64,000 bases of DNA from positions 13,318,926 to 13,382,925 of the forward strand of contig OZ010787.1 of the NCBI GenBank assembly GCA_963932465.1, read 5' to 3'. The DNA comes from Maratus speciosus (lineage: Eukaryota > Arthropoda > Arachnida > Araneae > Salticidae). Positions 22,269-36,100 of this stretch are shown here, in pieces. Within the stretch, counting starts at the first letter, position 1. The number at the start of each line of letters is the position of its first letter. Position numbers and translations under genes: made by a program. The notes beneath the pieces were generated by a model that saw nothing but the letters and a program-made list of their open reading frames with translations, was not told the DNA's origin and ran no database searches.

Positions 22269-23750
22269 CACTGGCCTCCAAAAGTTAAGGAACAGGGACG
22301 TAGATGCTTTCGACTGTACACGGTTTGGGTTTGTCGAATATCTACCAAAATTATTGGCGAATTTTTTATTGAACTTCTGGGATGTAAAGAATATGTTTGA
22401 TTTCTTATTTCTCGGTGAAGATTTAGTCGAGAGGACAATTAGGGGGCTAATAATAAATTTAATAATAAAATAATATTTGCGATCACCTATGTAACAGAAA
22501 ATGCTGAAAATGGTTTGCCACTGTGTTAAATGACTATTTGGGTCCTGTTCAATGTTTGTGTGTATTTGTGTAAGCATAGCACTCATATTCGTGAAGATGT
22601 TATTGTGTCTGTGAAAAATTCAAAAGTTTTTTGTTTATAACATACAGAGTTTTCAACCAAATTTAATACAACTTTCTGAAAACCTGACAAAGAACTGTAG
22701 CAACAGTATACTGCAATTAAAATATGAATATTTGATGAGAAATGGGCATTTGTATGAAATAATTTTTAACTGCGCATGCATGGAAGATTCTAAAATTTTT
22801 ATTTTCTAATTTGGTAGTCAGCTATTTAGGGTAACTTATGTAAAAAGTCCAGTCAAATATCGCAAAAATTCACAAAGATAGATAGGGGCGATATAGTGAG
22901 TTGCTTTCTAAAAATAGCTTTATTATAAGCAGGGCTGCGGAGTCGGGCCCATTTTTGAGCGAAAGAGTCGGAGTCGGATCTGTTAAAATTCCCGGTGTCG
23001 GAGTCGGCCCCTTTTTGAGCGAAAGATTCGGAGTAGGATCTGTTAAAATTTCTGGAGTCGGAGTCGTCCATTTTACCCACCGACTCCGCAGCCCTGATTT
23101 ATAAGGGATTTTCCGTAACTTTTCAATCAGCTCACTATATCTTACTGAATTTTCACAATATTTGACTGGACTTTTTATAGAAGTTACCCAAGATAGCTGA
23201 CTACCAAATTATGAAATAAAAATTTTGAAATCTCCCACGCATGTGCAGTTAAAAATTATTTCATACAAATGCCCATATCTCATCAAATATTCAATATATT
23301 CTTGTTTTAATTGCAGTACAATGTTGCTACTGTTCTTTGTCAGGTTTTCGGAAAGTTGTGTTAAATTTGGTTGAAAACTCTGTGTGCTATAAACAAAAAA
23401 CTTTTGAATTTTTCACAGACACAATAACATCTTTACGAATATGAGTGCAATGCTTACACAAATGCACACAAACGTTGATCAGGACCCAAATATTTATTTA
23501 ACACAGTGGCAAACCATTTTCAGCATTTTCTGTTTCATAAATGATCGCAAATATTATTTTATTATTAAATTTATTATTAGCCCCCTAATTGTCCTCTCGA
23601 CTAAATCTTCAACGAGAAATATGAAATAAAACATGTGCTTTACATTCTAGAAGTTCAAGAACAATTCGCCAATAATTTTGGTAGATATTTGACAAACCGT
23701 GTACAATCGAAAGCATCCAGTCCCTGTTCCTGAACTTTTGGAGGCCAGTG
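22269..23750. mobile_element. palindromic Tc1-like element with 650-bp arms
   Basis: Ends CACTGGCCTCCAAAAGTT and its inverse, with TA at 22267-22268 and 23751-23752. The arms (22269-about 22929 and 23097-23750) are inverted copies with scattered differences. The centre is occupied by the MITE at 22930-23096. Open frames in the arms (22158-22586 and 23441-23629) are mirror images and not genes. A related, older, non-palindromic remnant surrounds the 6769 hAT-like element. Confidence 0.85.
22930..23096. mobile_element. hAT-type MITE (CAGGGCTGCGGAGTCG)
   Basis: 167 bp with inverted ends CAGGGCTGCGGAGTCGG and CCGACTCCGCAGCCCTG and an internal near-duplicate of about 61 bp (TTTTTGAGCGAAAGA...GTTAAAATT). 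Flanks are ATTATAAG and ATTTATAA; shifted by one base they match in 7 of 8 positions, so an 8-bp TSD is likely. Confidence 0.8.
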
Positions 23751-23752
23751 TA

Positions 23753-24478
23753 CTATGACCGTCGTATGTATCTACTCGGAGTTGCATATATGAAAAAATG
23801 CGGTGGTGTTTCAATTATTCAAAATTTGTATATAAATAAAATAAGCACAGATCAGTAAAATTTCGGAGGATGTTTGAACCTAATGAACCCGTTCCTCCTT
23901 GGCTACGATATCTGTTAATATTGAAAATAAAAAGTAATTACCTTCTAACATTTTACCCAGTTCTCTATGAAGAAACTTTAAAGTTGCGTTACAAGCTTTC
24001 TTTCCTTCATATAATTCATCATTTAAAATGTGTGCGGTTGCCTGAAAAAAAATATAACAAATTATATTAACTTTTATTAACCTAATGTGTTCATAAATTT
24101 AATTAAATATAAATACAAATCGCTCATCATTTACAATAGTGTTTAATGCAAGTAAAGTAGATTTATTTAATGAAAAATAATATACAGTCAAGCTTACTCA
24201 TTTGTATAGACTTTGCCAAGACTATTAAGCGGACATTGGATTAACTGAGGTCATATTTCCATGCATTTAACATTAATCAAAATTATTAAAATTCGAAATA
24301 CTATAAATAGTTTTATCCAGGCGTTATTTTAAAATGGCAAATTGTTACATGGCATAAAAATTCGTTCAAATCATTAAAAATATAAAGCATTAAAATCCTA
24401 TTTGTAGTATATATCATTTTTTTTCCTTTTCACTTGAAGCTTGTCAACGCACTGCTTTGTAATAAATCAAACAACCGA
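23753..24478. other. no gene or element recognised
   Basis: AT-rich, borders the outer end of the giant inverted repeat. A 66-codon plus frame at 23870-24070 has no supporting feature. Confidence 0.4.
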
Positions 24479-27096
24479 AGTAGTATGTATTTGCGGGTTC
24501 CGCGGCACGCTCTCAAGGTCAAATGAAGGTCATTCGGGAGTTTCTTATCTTACAGTATGACGTGGATAAACGCGTTTTGGAGCGGAAGTAGACCGGAAGT
24601 GTTGTTAGATAGTGATATTTTAGCGGTAGTGCATAGCGGAAGTGTGAATGGATAAGGTTTTTTGCGAAGGATCGTGTTAGAGTACGCTGATAGTTAGGGC
24701 GCGAAGATTTATTTTGAAAAGATTTTTTTTTTTTAAGTTAAAAAATTTGTTAAGATTTTTTTTTCAAGAAATAGAAAATTTTAAGATTTTTTTTTTTTTT
24801 CGCGTGATAGAAAAACTTTTTTTTTTTTTTAATTTTACGAATTTTTTTTTTTTTTTCGCATGATAGAAAAATTTCTTTTTCTTTAAAAATTTTGAGAATT
24901 TAATTTTTTTTTTCTTTTTTAAAATTTTTTCTTTTAAAATTACCATGACATGGAAAATGTTTTCTTTTTAAAATTTTCTTTTACGAACTTAATTTTGAAT
25001 TTGGACTCGTTAGAAAATTTGTTGTTCGAAATTTGTTTTTAACTCGGGTAATGTTGGTTGAATTATTTTTCCCTGAACGCTAACATGGAATTCGAACGCG
25101 GTAAGTTTGTGAAATGACCCTTCTTTCAGAAAAATGGTCCCATTTTAAAATGTCTCTTGTGAAATTCTGTTAAGTGGTTTTCTTTGCATGCTTTTGTTAG
25201 TCTAGCATGTTTAACAAATCTGTAGTCATGCAACAACAATCGCTGAGTCATTTTCGTGATTTTTTTCTGGAATGAGTGTGAGAAGATTTTATTTTCACTT
25301 AAAATTTTCTGAAGTGTGTTGTTCGAGAAGTTGATATGTGTAGAAAAACCTGTTTTATCATTTTAGTATAAATTTTTGGAGGAAATGTACTATAACATGA
25401 CGATATATATTGAGGAAATGAATTAGCGAGACTTAGAAAATGTCGCGATTTGCTTAAAATTTTCTTATGTGTGTCGTCCCAGAAGGGATGTTAGACTTTC
25501 GCATAGAATGTTGCCACCAAATAAAGATTAATATAGTGTTGCCACTGAATAAAGAGAAATGTATATAACGAAATAAAACTGAAAGATGTTGGCATTCAAA
25601 AAAGCGAGATATATATGACTAAATAAAATTAAAAGATGTTGCCACCAAATAAAGATAAATATATGCAAAGAAATAAAAGGTAATGCCACGAATTTAGAAA
25701 AATAAAGTGTTGCCATTGTAAAAATGAGAAATAATAAAATAAAATAAACATTTAAGATAATATCACATAAGCAAAAGAAATATAACATTTGCTTTAAAAA
25801 GCAAGTACGTAAATTAAAATAATAATAACATTGAAATAAGAATAAAGAAAACGTTGAAGTGAAAAATAAAAAAAGAAAGTTTGTCTTTTGACTCATACAC
25901 ATTTTTTAGCGGTTAGTATATATTAGACAAAGTGAGAGAAAATTCAAAGCTTCAATTTTTCAGAAAATTAACTTGATTTTTGGACGATTTAAGCATAATG
26001 TTTATATGAGAGATTTTTTCTTGCAAAGGAACTATTTGTCGTTTCTTTCATAAAACGGTAGTTTAACAATTATATCGACATTCAACAATTTAACCTAGTT
26101 TTTCTGTATAAACACTTAAATAATAATAAGTGTAAAAATTCCTTTTCCACAATTGATGTGGAATGATATTGACTCCCGATACTGTATGAAAATTCTTTCA
26201 CCTACTCCCCGTTACTTAATTAGCATATCATCTTATACATAGTGAAACTTAGTTAAGTTTTAAAACATTGTGATTAACATGCTAGAAGAAAACTAATTCA
26301 ACGATTAGTTAACGGAAAATGTTAGACATAAAATATTTGATTTAAGAGATTTGTAACAGTGAATTTATATAAGGAGTTTTACCTACATTTACCTAAATAT
26401 ATCTTGTTCTACATGATTGTGTGAGGAAATACCTAAGTTTAACATTATACATATAACATAGTTGAAATAGTTTCGTTCAAATAAATTTTTTGACTCGTTA
26501 AACCCTGTATCATAAACTTATTTGAATTACGCAATATTCACCCACTTAAACATTTTCTGAAGAAATTTTCATATAATAGCTTTGAAATTTCTCTACATTT
26601 CAGTAAGAATTGAGATTTGTTTGAACATGTTACCTGGTGGCGTTCTCACGCCTCTCAAAGGTTTTATCTAATCTTAACTCATTGAATAATCTACGTTTGC
26701 AGATAGCCGTGTTCGGACTTGCTTAAGTTTATCTTTTCGAGAGAATATTGTCCCGATGATAATTTTAAAAGTTATCATTTAACTATTGATTAGCAATGAT
26801 TGAATAAATGTAAAAGCCATGCACTGCTTTATTATTTAACACTGATAACAATGAATCGCGTTTAATGAAACATATAATTCTTCCATTATGTTTGCACATG
26901 TTTCAAACGCTATTATTCACATAAAATCATATAAGTTTTTATTTCTTTTGGAATTTTCCTAATGGCAAAGACATAGAAAAAATTATGACATTAGACGTGT
27001 CAGCAATTAAATTTAACTTGGTTATTTTTTTTTTGTTTGTTTGTTTGTTTTGCTCGAAGAAATATTTGAAAGATCTGAAATTGTTCTAATTATTTG

Positions 27097-27881
27097 CCGA
27101 AACGTCAGTGAAGGCTTACTGTGAAGACACGAAAAGTTTTGATTTCCGTTTGTCTGTCTGTCTGTCTGTCCGTCTGTTCCGCGATAACTGCCGCAAAAAG
27201 CATCCGATCGGCTTGAAATTAATGTGGCATGTTGATGAGGTACTCGGACTTAGCTGTATGGTTTTTGGTTAAATTTGGTTCATTCGTTCGGGAAATATAG
27301 AACATTTTATTTTACTCTGTAATGCTTTTCAATGGCAAGTCAGACGATTTTCAAATTTTCATTTGTTGAAAGAAATAGCTCATATAAAAAATGGATTTAA
27401 ATGGTAAATTTTTGATGCTGAAATTTTTAAATAAGAGTAGTAAATTATTCCTATTAGTTTGCAATTTTGTCAAAACATTTGTCAGAGCTTTTAAATTAGG
27501 TGTATAACTTATGATGGAATTTTATACATGTGTTCGAATAATATAAAACATTTGATTTTATGAATTTACTTATATTTCATTTTTTTTCTTTTAACCGTTG
27601 CGTAGCAACTATATCTCATCTAAAAATATCATAAATGTGAAAGTATGTATGGTTTTTAAAGTCAAATCAAAGTTAAAAGAAATGAATTAATGAATGCCTT
27701 TGTATAGATATTTGCATATAGATTGATTTAAACGCAGAAATGAAAATAGTATTTATATACTATATAGAATAATATCTTTATTTATGTACTCAACTATTTT
27801 GATTATAAAGGAAAAAGTTCGTTATTTTCATACAGAATAAACTGACATTATTCTATTAAACTTTATAAACTTTATTGTTGC

Positions 27882-27926
<45 letters not shown>

Positions 27927-29405
27927 GAATAACAATTTCTCCCAAAGAGTTCATTTTAATTTGTAAGATTTTCACGTGCAAAGGGAAATGCAGCAAATTA
28001 CAAATAATAAAAAAGATAAATAGGACAGGAATGAATACATATAAACATTTCACACCAAATACCACCTAAATTAATTTTTGTAGTGGTATTTTCCCACACT
28101 ACGAAGAAAGATTCCTCGATTTACACGATTTTACTTGGCCTTCCTTTTATCATTGGTTGCGATTTCATTTTCGCAATTGCGTATATTAATTGGCACAAAA
28201 TTTTACATTTTTATGACTGAGGTATATGTAAGGCCATACAAATAAGAAATTCCGTATTGTTTCCTATAAAATGTGATAAAGTGTTGGTTAACTATATATG
28301 TTTCTATTAAGAGGAGCAGCGCTGCCAAGCCTCCGGCGTTCTGGATACCAGTATTTTAATACAAAAAATGTTACTTTATTTAATTGAAACATTTGCGCGA
28401 TTTAAAAGAACAACATTTTCTGTAAGGTGAGAGTGTTGTGCAAAAAGACTGAGACTTGCCATGTCTGGTGGTGAGTGAAATGTTTTATTTAATGCATTTA
28501 TCTCTATTTTAATGCTACGTGAACAACGTCCCGTGTAACAGCTTGTAGAGTGTAAAATAAATTATTAAAATAATCCCTATTACGAAAAATGAAACAAAAT
28601 GCCCGGCTAAGGGAAATAAAAGGTTAGTTAACCTTTCGTAATTTGACCTGAACACATGTGTGCATCAAATTTCAACGGTGTTTGTAACATCACGATTTTA
28701 AATTAAATGTGGATACTATTAAAAGGCTATCACAAAAAATACTTAACGGCGCCATATCACGTTTATCTATTTAGTCAATTGGAAGTGGACACGATGATGA
28801 ATTATTAACCGTTAGGTTTAGAACTCCCCTTACTTTAGGGTGATTTTAGTAAGTTAATGCTATCGAGTACATTTTTAGATATTTAGATTAGATCTTAGAT
28901 ATAAATATTGCAGAATGGTAATAAAAATTATTATTAGATTTCTAAATTAGATGTCTCAGTTTACATTTCCAAAAGTTCTTTATCCATTAGATACAGATGT
29001 TTGTGGTTAGCAGGCAAGTAAATACTTCTGTATGGATATTAGGATAACGTAAAATGCTTGACCAAATTGTTGCTTATCCTTATAAATCGCAGTGTAAAAA
29101 TGAATCTAAGATATAGGATAATCATTAACTCAATCAACAGAAAATTACAAATGCAAAATAAATTACACAACGGGGGGTTCAGGGGGGCCACCCCCCTGAA
29201 GAAATTTGCTTTATTATATAAAAATTACTAGAATAAGTAGCTCGTGAGAATTTCAGAATATCATTACATAACAACGTGTTTAATTTAACGCTTCTAATGT
29301 CTGAAACCATCGAAATATTTTTTTCTCCTTCTATAAATGTTTGTGTAATTGCCGAAACGTCAGTGAAGGCTTACTGTGGAGACACGAAATGTTTTGGTTT
29401 CCGTT

Positions 29406-29436
<31 letters not shown>

Positions 29437-30111
29437 TCCGCGATAACTGCCGTAAAAAGCATCCGATTAGCTTAAAATTAAGTATGCATGTTGGTAAAAT
29501 CCCCGGATTTAGCTGTACAGTTTTTGGTTAAATTTGGTTCATGCGTTCGGAATATATAGAACATTTTATTTTGCGACTTAATGCTTTCCTATAGCAATTC
29601 AGACGATTTTTCCATTTTTATTTGTTGAAAGGAAATGGCTCATATGATTGAAGGATTTAAATAGTAAATTATGGATGATGTAATTTCTAATTAGAACCAT
29701 ACATTATTCATATTAGTTTGAAATTTTGTGTATACATTTGTCAGAGTTTTTAAATTCGGTGTTTAACTTATGGAGGTATTTTATATATGTGTTCCAATAA
29801 TATATCTTTTTATAAATTTTTTTTTTTTCAAAGCACATATTTCATTGTTTTATTTTCTTTTAACTGTTGCCTAGCGACGGAACTACACCTAAAAATATCG
29901 TAAATGTGAAAGTATTTGTAATTGTTTGAAGTCAATCAAAGTCAAAAGGGACGAATTAATGCCTTTGTGACTTTACATATAGATGAAATTTACCCCAGAA
30001 ATAAAGAAAGACTATGTTCTGCTTATTTTGTTCAAATATTTTTTCTTTTAAATTAAGAAGTTCATTATTTTCATAAGGAATAAATTGACATTTTGCTATA
30101 AATTTAACAAT

Positions 30112-30167
<56 letters not shown>

Positions 30168-31224
30168 GTTGCCAAGATTTTTTTTTTTTTTTTTTTTTTA
30201 CCGTTGCCAAGAAAATCCTATCCCAGAATAATAATTTATCCTAAACAGTTAATTTTGATTTGAAAGATTTTCATGTGCAAGAGGAAAATGAAATAAAAAA
30301 TAGACATGAATACGTCTTCATATTGGAAATAAAACTAAAATACGAAAAGAAGGTGAATTTGATCTCATATATCAAAAATAAAACTAATATGCTTTGAGGT
30401 TGAAATAAAAAGGGCTTGTGTTATGATATTAATTCTTATTATTAAAAGAAATGTTACTAATATCTCATGGTTTATCGTCTGCACACAGCTAACAGAAATG
30501 TTAATTTTTAATCGAAAATTTCAATGAGAAAAAAAAAAAAAACTTTTGAAAATCAAATATATAGTAAATGTCAAAATTTTACACCGCAAAATTATCGCTG
30601 TCGAAAATGACGTCATTGTATTGGGAAATAAATATTCTCATTCTTAAAAACCAAGCATTAACTAGATTACCTAAAAAAATATTTTATGACGAGTGTTACT
30701 TCTTAATGCCGTCTCATTTCAGAAAATATGAATGAAAATTATTTTATTTTTAAAAGGAAATTATATTTTCATTCATAAAACCTAAACTTTTAATATAATT
30801 GCGTCAATGTGAATCATTTTCTGTCCACCAGTATTGAAAATTAAGGCTCGGAAGTATAAAAAGAAATTTAAGATTTGCGATAACCATTAGTGCAATAAAT
30901 AAAAAGTTACATATGTAAATTAATGAAACCACGGGGAGTTCAGAAGGCGGAGCCCCCCCCCCCCTGAAGAAATCTGTTTTATTATTTAAAAAAATATCAG
31001 AATTAGTAGCTCATGAAAATTATTTCAAAATATCCTTCCATAACAACGTTTTTAATTTAATGCTTCTTATGTCTGAAAACTTCGTATTTTTTATTCTTAT
31101 AAATAATTACATAATTTGGAAACTTTAAATTGCGGTTTGCATGAAATTGAATATTACCAAAGTGCGTCTAAAAACAGTGACTTGCAGAGCTGACGTTGAG
31201 GCTCCTGATCTGCAGATTTACTAG
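27097..31224. mobile_element. 4.1-kb left-arm insertion: two tandem copies of an unknown repeat
   Basis: The right arm gives the empty site TTATTTGTAGAAATT; the left arm has TTATTTG, then the insertion, then TTGTAGAAATT, so a 3-bp TTG repeat may be the TSD. Inside, a unit starting GCCGAAACGTCAGTGAAGG at about 27095 restarts at about 29352; both copies have (GTCT)n-GTCCGTCTGTTCCGCG, a long A or T run after about 800 bp, and a C/G hairpin near the end. The right end reads CTGATCTGCAGATTTACTAG. No coding frame; superfamily unknown. Confidence 0.75.
29175..29197. repeat. perfect hairpin TTCAG6 / C6TGAA
   Basis: TTCAGGGGGG and CCCCCCTGAA flank the three bases CCA. A degraded counterpart is at about 30940-30966 in the second unit. 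Confidence 0.8.
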
Positions 31225-33180
31225 TTGTAGAAATTATTTTTCTCGCATATTTGAAAATTTATGCATGCTGAAAAATATTGAAAGACTTGAAAATATTTAC
31301 ATCACTTGTAGAAGACTTGATTTTTTTTCCCCCTCGTGTCCAAGATGAAATTTTGAAATTGTTTGCAACAAGCTTCATTTATTTATGATGTACCCTTGAA
31401 AATTTCTACAACTATGAAAATTTTCACACCGCTGAAAAATATTGAAAGACTTGAAATCGTTTTCATGTCTCGATGAAATTATTTTCTCACAATTAAGCAC
31501 TTGAACAATAATGGAAAAAGTTTTTGTATTAACAACTTTGAAAGGGGGTTGTTTTATAATTTTCTTTGCAGCAAGGATTTTGTAGGAAAAACGATAATAG
31601 TCCTTGGCTTCATTCATTATCATGATTGGAAAAAAAGATGATAGTCCTTGGTTTCATCCATTTTCATGATTGGAAAAACGATGACAGTCCTTTATTTCTT
31701 AAAATTCTTGAAAAATGTTTGAAAGATATGATTTCTTGATAACTGAGTCTTGATAGTTTGATGAAGTGCGACCAACTCCTTCGTATTTGAATAAAGCACC
31801 AAACAAAGAAGAAAAAGAAGGTTATTAAAAATAATTTTTTCGTCATTGTCCCCTTTTTGCAGAAGTCATTTTTAAGACTTTATCTTAAAAGATGGGTACA
31901 TGATTGAGAATACTTGCAAGAAATAACGATGAGAGATCATTGTTAGTTTATGAAAACTCATTCTTGAAAAAATTCTTGTCTGATAGTTTTTAAAAAATAT
32001 TTGACAAATGTTTGCTTGAAAGGAAGAACGATGAAAGTGCTTGGGTAGTTCATGAGAACTTATTCTTGAAAAATGTGGTTTCTTGCTCAATATCAGGTAT
32101 GAAACCCGGTCCGCTGGGGCAACCCAGCAGGTAGGGGGCCTGATCATCGGTTAGAAAGAACTCATACTTGATTTTGAATCTTTGAAGAAGTACCTTTCAT
32201 TCGCTGGATTCACACAGAAATTTCATCGTGTCAAAAGAAGAATTCCCATTGGTAAAAAAGGGGGGAGAATTGAAAAACAGTTTAAATATTAAAGTGATTT
32301 TTTCTTTTAATAGTTTCATGAATAATGATAATTACGAATTTAACAACATTTCCGCGAATGAAATTTTAAACACTTGCTATGCATATTGCAGAGTATAGAC
32401 ATATATTTAATTTCAACGACATTTAGAAACCTTTCGAAGGAAAGATATTTTAGCATATGGTGTTGCCAGTAAATAAAGCGAAATATATTAACTTTCAAAT
32501 TCCTCCCTTCACGTATTATGTAAGTGGAAGCATTATTTTTACGTTTTACATATAAAGAGAAAAATTAAACATACCTTAAACAGCTTGATTTAAATGCGTC
32601 TGCATTCATCAAACGTTCAACGTGAAATAAGGAAAAAAAAAGATAGTGAATTTCATATCAGTTAACAGACTATCACGTGACAGCGTCATATCGTGCGATT
32701 GGTGAATAGCACAACCACGTGATTCGATATCAATGAACGATAACATTTCCTAGTTTAACCAGTATGTTCTTATCGTGTTTTTCGAGAGAATCGTCCTACC
32801 TCTTATCCTCACCTTGTGTAATCTTGTCTTTCTTACCTTCCCTGAAATGTAAATGTTATTTTCGAGAATTGTTAGAGATGTTTATTTTTAATTAGTACTT
32901 AGATAGTTAAAGCCACCAATAGCTAAATGTAATTAGAACATTAACTGATTTTTATTATAATTGGTTTATCTTTATATTATTTTAGATCGCATAGTTTGAT
33001 TTTAGAAATAAATTCCTTTCATTATGAAAGCGGAAACTCTCATTAATTTAGTTCAAGTATGTGAGTTTGAAACGGATAACTTTTATTTTCGAGGTGAATC
33101 CCGATTACCCAAATCGTAGATCGCATCAAGGGTTAAGATTTTTCTGTCATGAGTAGTGTTGTGACGAAAATTTGAACTTA

Positions 33181-36100
33181 GTTAATATATATTATCACTC
33201 TCGCTTACCGAAGACAACACTCTCGTTTACGTCTCTTGTGTGTGCAACGAAAAATTACTCTATGTGATGTAAAGTGCAAAAAGTTGAAGCAAGCGGATGT
33301 GCTTAATGATTTTAAAACTCTGATGTTTTATCCTGGTGAGCGCGAAGATTGTGACTTAGAAGTATTTCATAAGCACGAGTTGAGCTTCAAGAAAGTTTAA
33401 CAGCTGAATATGCACGAAAGGGGCCTTATTTAATGGTATTTGGTGAGGAAGATAGCGCTTTAGAATATGAGTGATAATCGTGAAATGCAGGAGATTTAAT
33501 TATTTTTTCATTCTAAATGTTTCATCGAACTTTCTGAAGAAAATGAATCACATCACATTAAACAAGGATTTTTAAAGATAAGTAAATTTTCTTTGAAGAA
33601 ATCGATTTCATAAAAGGAAAATCCCTGAAAACATTACACTGTCACTTTGTCTCGACCCAGTAGGAATTGAACCTACAAACTTAGGCCTAGGCATTTCAAT
33701 ATATGACAAGACATAATGATTTTAGAAGCTATGCTATTTTTCGCGATCGATTATCCACATGAGGGATTTGAGATCGAGGAGAGATGGCATTCGTGAGGGT
33801 CGTTCTAAAGAAAGCTAACTTTGATTTTTCAAGGTTATAAGAAAATCACGGATATCTCTGTTTATCATGTTACTTTTACATATCAAACTTAAAGACCACC
33901 ATTTTAAAATCTCGGTTTTACCCAATTTACCTCTTTTACTCAACTTAACTTTGCTATTTGACAAAAAATTATTTTTGCTGTTTGACAGAAAATCATTTAA
34001 ACAATTTAACTTCCTCATTTTCAGAATTATCTAACATACTATTAGTTATCAACTGTTATGTACACATCCTACAAAGCAATGTGTTCTTAAAATACTAAAG
34101 AAAATTAAATATACATTGAAGGAAATTTTTAAACATCATTTAAAATAACAACAAACTCGATGTTAAGAGGTGAACGAAAAAATATATATATATATAAGAC
34201 AAAATAAATAAAAAAGAAGAATTTGAATTATTAACAGAAAAAATTTACAAATGAACAAAAATGTATTAACTTGGTTAAAAGATTTTTCCAAAGTTTTCAA
34301 AAAGCTTTTGAATATTTACAACATAACAAAAATTTTGCATTCTCAAGCTAACAAATAAAAATAACCATTGAATGACACAAATAACATTTCGGTAGGCAAA
34401 ATTTGAGAGTCTTTGTTTTCTAAGAAGGTTTGTTTAATTTCTTTAAAGCTCATAAAAATCGCAGGAGGTGAACTCATGCTTGGAAGAAAGAATGATGAAA
34501 GTCCTAAAGTTTTTGAAAAATATGTGAATTGAACACTTGCTTCGAAAAAAGAAGGATGACAATCCTCGGTTTGTTAGAAGATTTGCTTGATTTCTTAAAT
34601 GTTTTTGGTAATTGCACGGTTTAAACACATACATGAAAGAAAGGACGATGATACTCCTTGGATAATTCATGAGAACTAATTTAAAAATATATGTTAGTTA
34701 ACAAAACAAAGTTTTTGAGAAAATTAAGTTAAAAAATTTAAGGTAAGAAGAAAAAAAAAAGTTTAGAAAAAAAAATGAAGTAGAGGAAAAAAAACTTATG
34801 AAAAAAAAAACAACTTAAGAAAAATATTATTAGGTTGAACGTTTGTAAAATTTGATCGTTTTCTGTTTTAACTCATGAATGAATTCATCCTACCATTCAA
34901 TTGTTTATCCTGGCAACCATATGTTTATTCATCACATAACCAACCAACTTCTAACCACAGCAAACGATTATTTATAGTATTAACGATTTATTTCTGCCCA
35001 AGTGCAGAAAGTAAACCGATGACATAATCGAAAAATAAGGGAATATCAAATAGACTTTGTTGTAACTTGAAGTTTACAAACATTTTTGAAAAAATAAACT
35101 TAGACTCAGAAACTCATTTATCATAGAGTTCGAATGAAAATTTGAAAAGTTTGTTCATTTCCCGCGAAAACTCACTTAGGCATTTTTGGACATATGTAAA
35201 AATCACCACAATGTTATATTTAAATTAATTAAATTCTTACTATTTCACATTAGTTTGCAATATAAGTAACTTGAAATATTTCTTTGCTAACTAGGGTTAA
35301 CACTATTTTGACTTAAAAATTTCTTTTGCAGATTTTCTATGATAAACCTTTTACCATTTTCAGTTCAACTTGGTTTCATGAAATATATCTGCAGAACTTT
35401 AATTTTTACTCTGTTAGTTTATTATTTCAAATTTTCGTTGAATAGTTCCATTATTATTTGTAATAAATAATTACATACTATAACAATTTAATTTTAAAAC
35501 ACTGAAATTCTAACATCTAACTTATTTAAAATCATAAAATATTCAACACTTACCTAAAGCACCAGCTAACTCAAAAGACGTGCGTCTCACACAACGACTT
35601 GGAATGAAATGAGAGAATGTTATCAGGGAGACCGGATGTCACGTGAATACTTCCTGCCGTTTGATTGGATGATAGCGCACTCACGTGATTCCTTATCAGT
35701 GACGTCATCACCTAGATAAGAACAAGTAGATAAGCAGCTTTCGCGGCATTTTCATCAATGTTTTCGAGTGAGTGGACATGCATGCTTGTCTCTGCTATCT
35801 ATGTCTTGTCTAAACTCGTCCAAACTTGTCTAAAACTGTTTGTACTTGTCTAAACTTGTTGTTGCTTCTTTGTTACCTAGTTTATTTTTAATTACTATGC
35901 TAGATTAGATTATTGAAACAATTAATTACTAATAATAATTATATGATTTCCGTTAATTAATAATTATATTAATTAAAAAAATTATTCCTGTTTGAGAAAA
36001 CATGAAAGAAAGATGGATGATTGGCTTTGCATATTTTCTGAGAACTTAGTCAAACAAAATCTGATTTCTCATACATTTATATTTTTGTTAGATTAGATAA

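Larger units (their letters stand above)
24479..33180 (+). repeat. left arm of a giant inverted repeat
   Basis: Outer end AGTAGTATGTATTTGCGGG (24479), inner end about 33180 (GACGAAAATTTGAAC). The sequence is matched in reverse by 36418-43643. The 276 bp at 31872-32147 appear identical to 37448-37723 when compared base by base, and 25528-25902 differs from its partner by a few substitutions and one 6-bp indel. The arm carries a 4.1-kb insertion (27097-31224) absent from the partner; without it the arm is about 4.6 kb. No protein-coding gene; open frames in the arms occur as mirror pairs. A poly-T/poly-A tract lies at 24720-24950. Confidence 0.95.

Noticed and set aside
27094..31224. Helitron interpretation of the left-arm insertion
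   Set aside because: The right end has a hairpin and CTAG, but the left end lacks TC after A and a 3-bp repeat flanks the insertion, which Helitrons do not make.
31872..32147. 91-codon minus frame identical to one at 37448-37723
   Set aside because: Identity follows from the giant inverted repeat; the sequence lacks a domain and contains the dispersed repeat motif, so conservation is not evidence of coding.
33660..33690. tRNA T-arm-like sequence on the minus strand (GTAGGTTCAATTCCTAC)
   Set aside because: The T-arm is perfect, but no matching acceptor stem or anticodon stem could be built around it.
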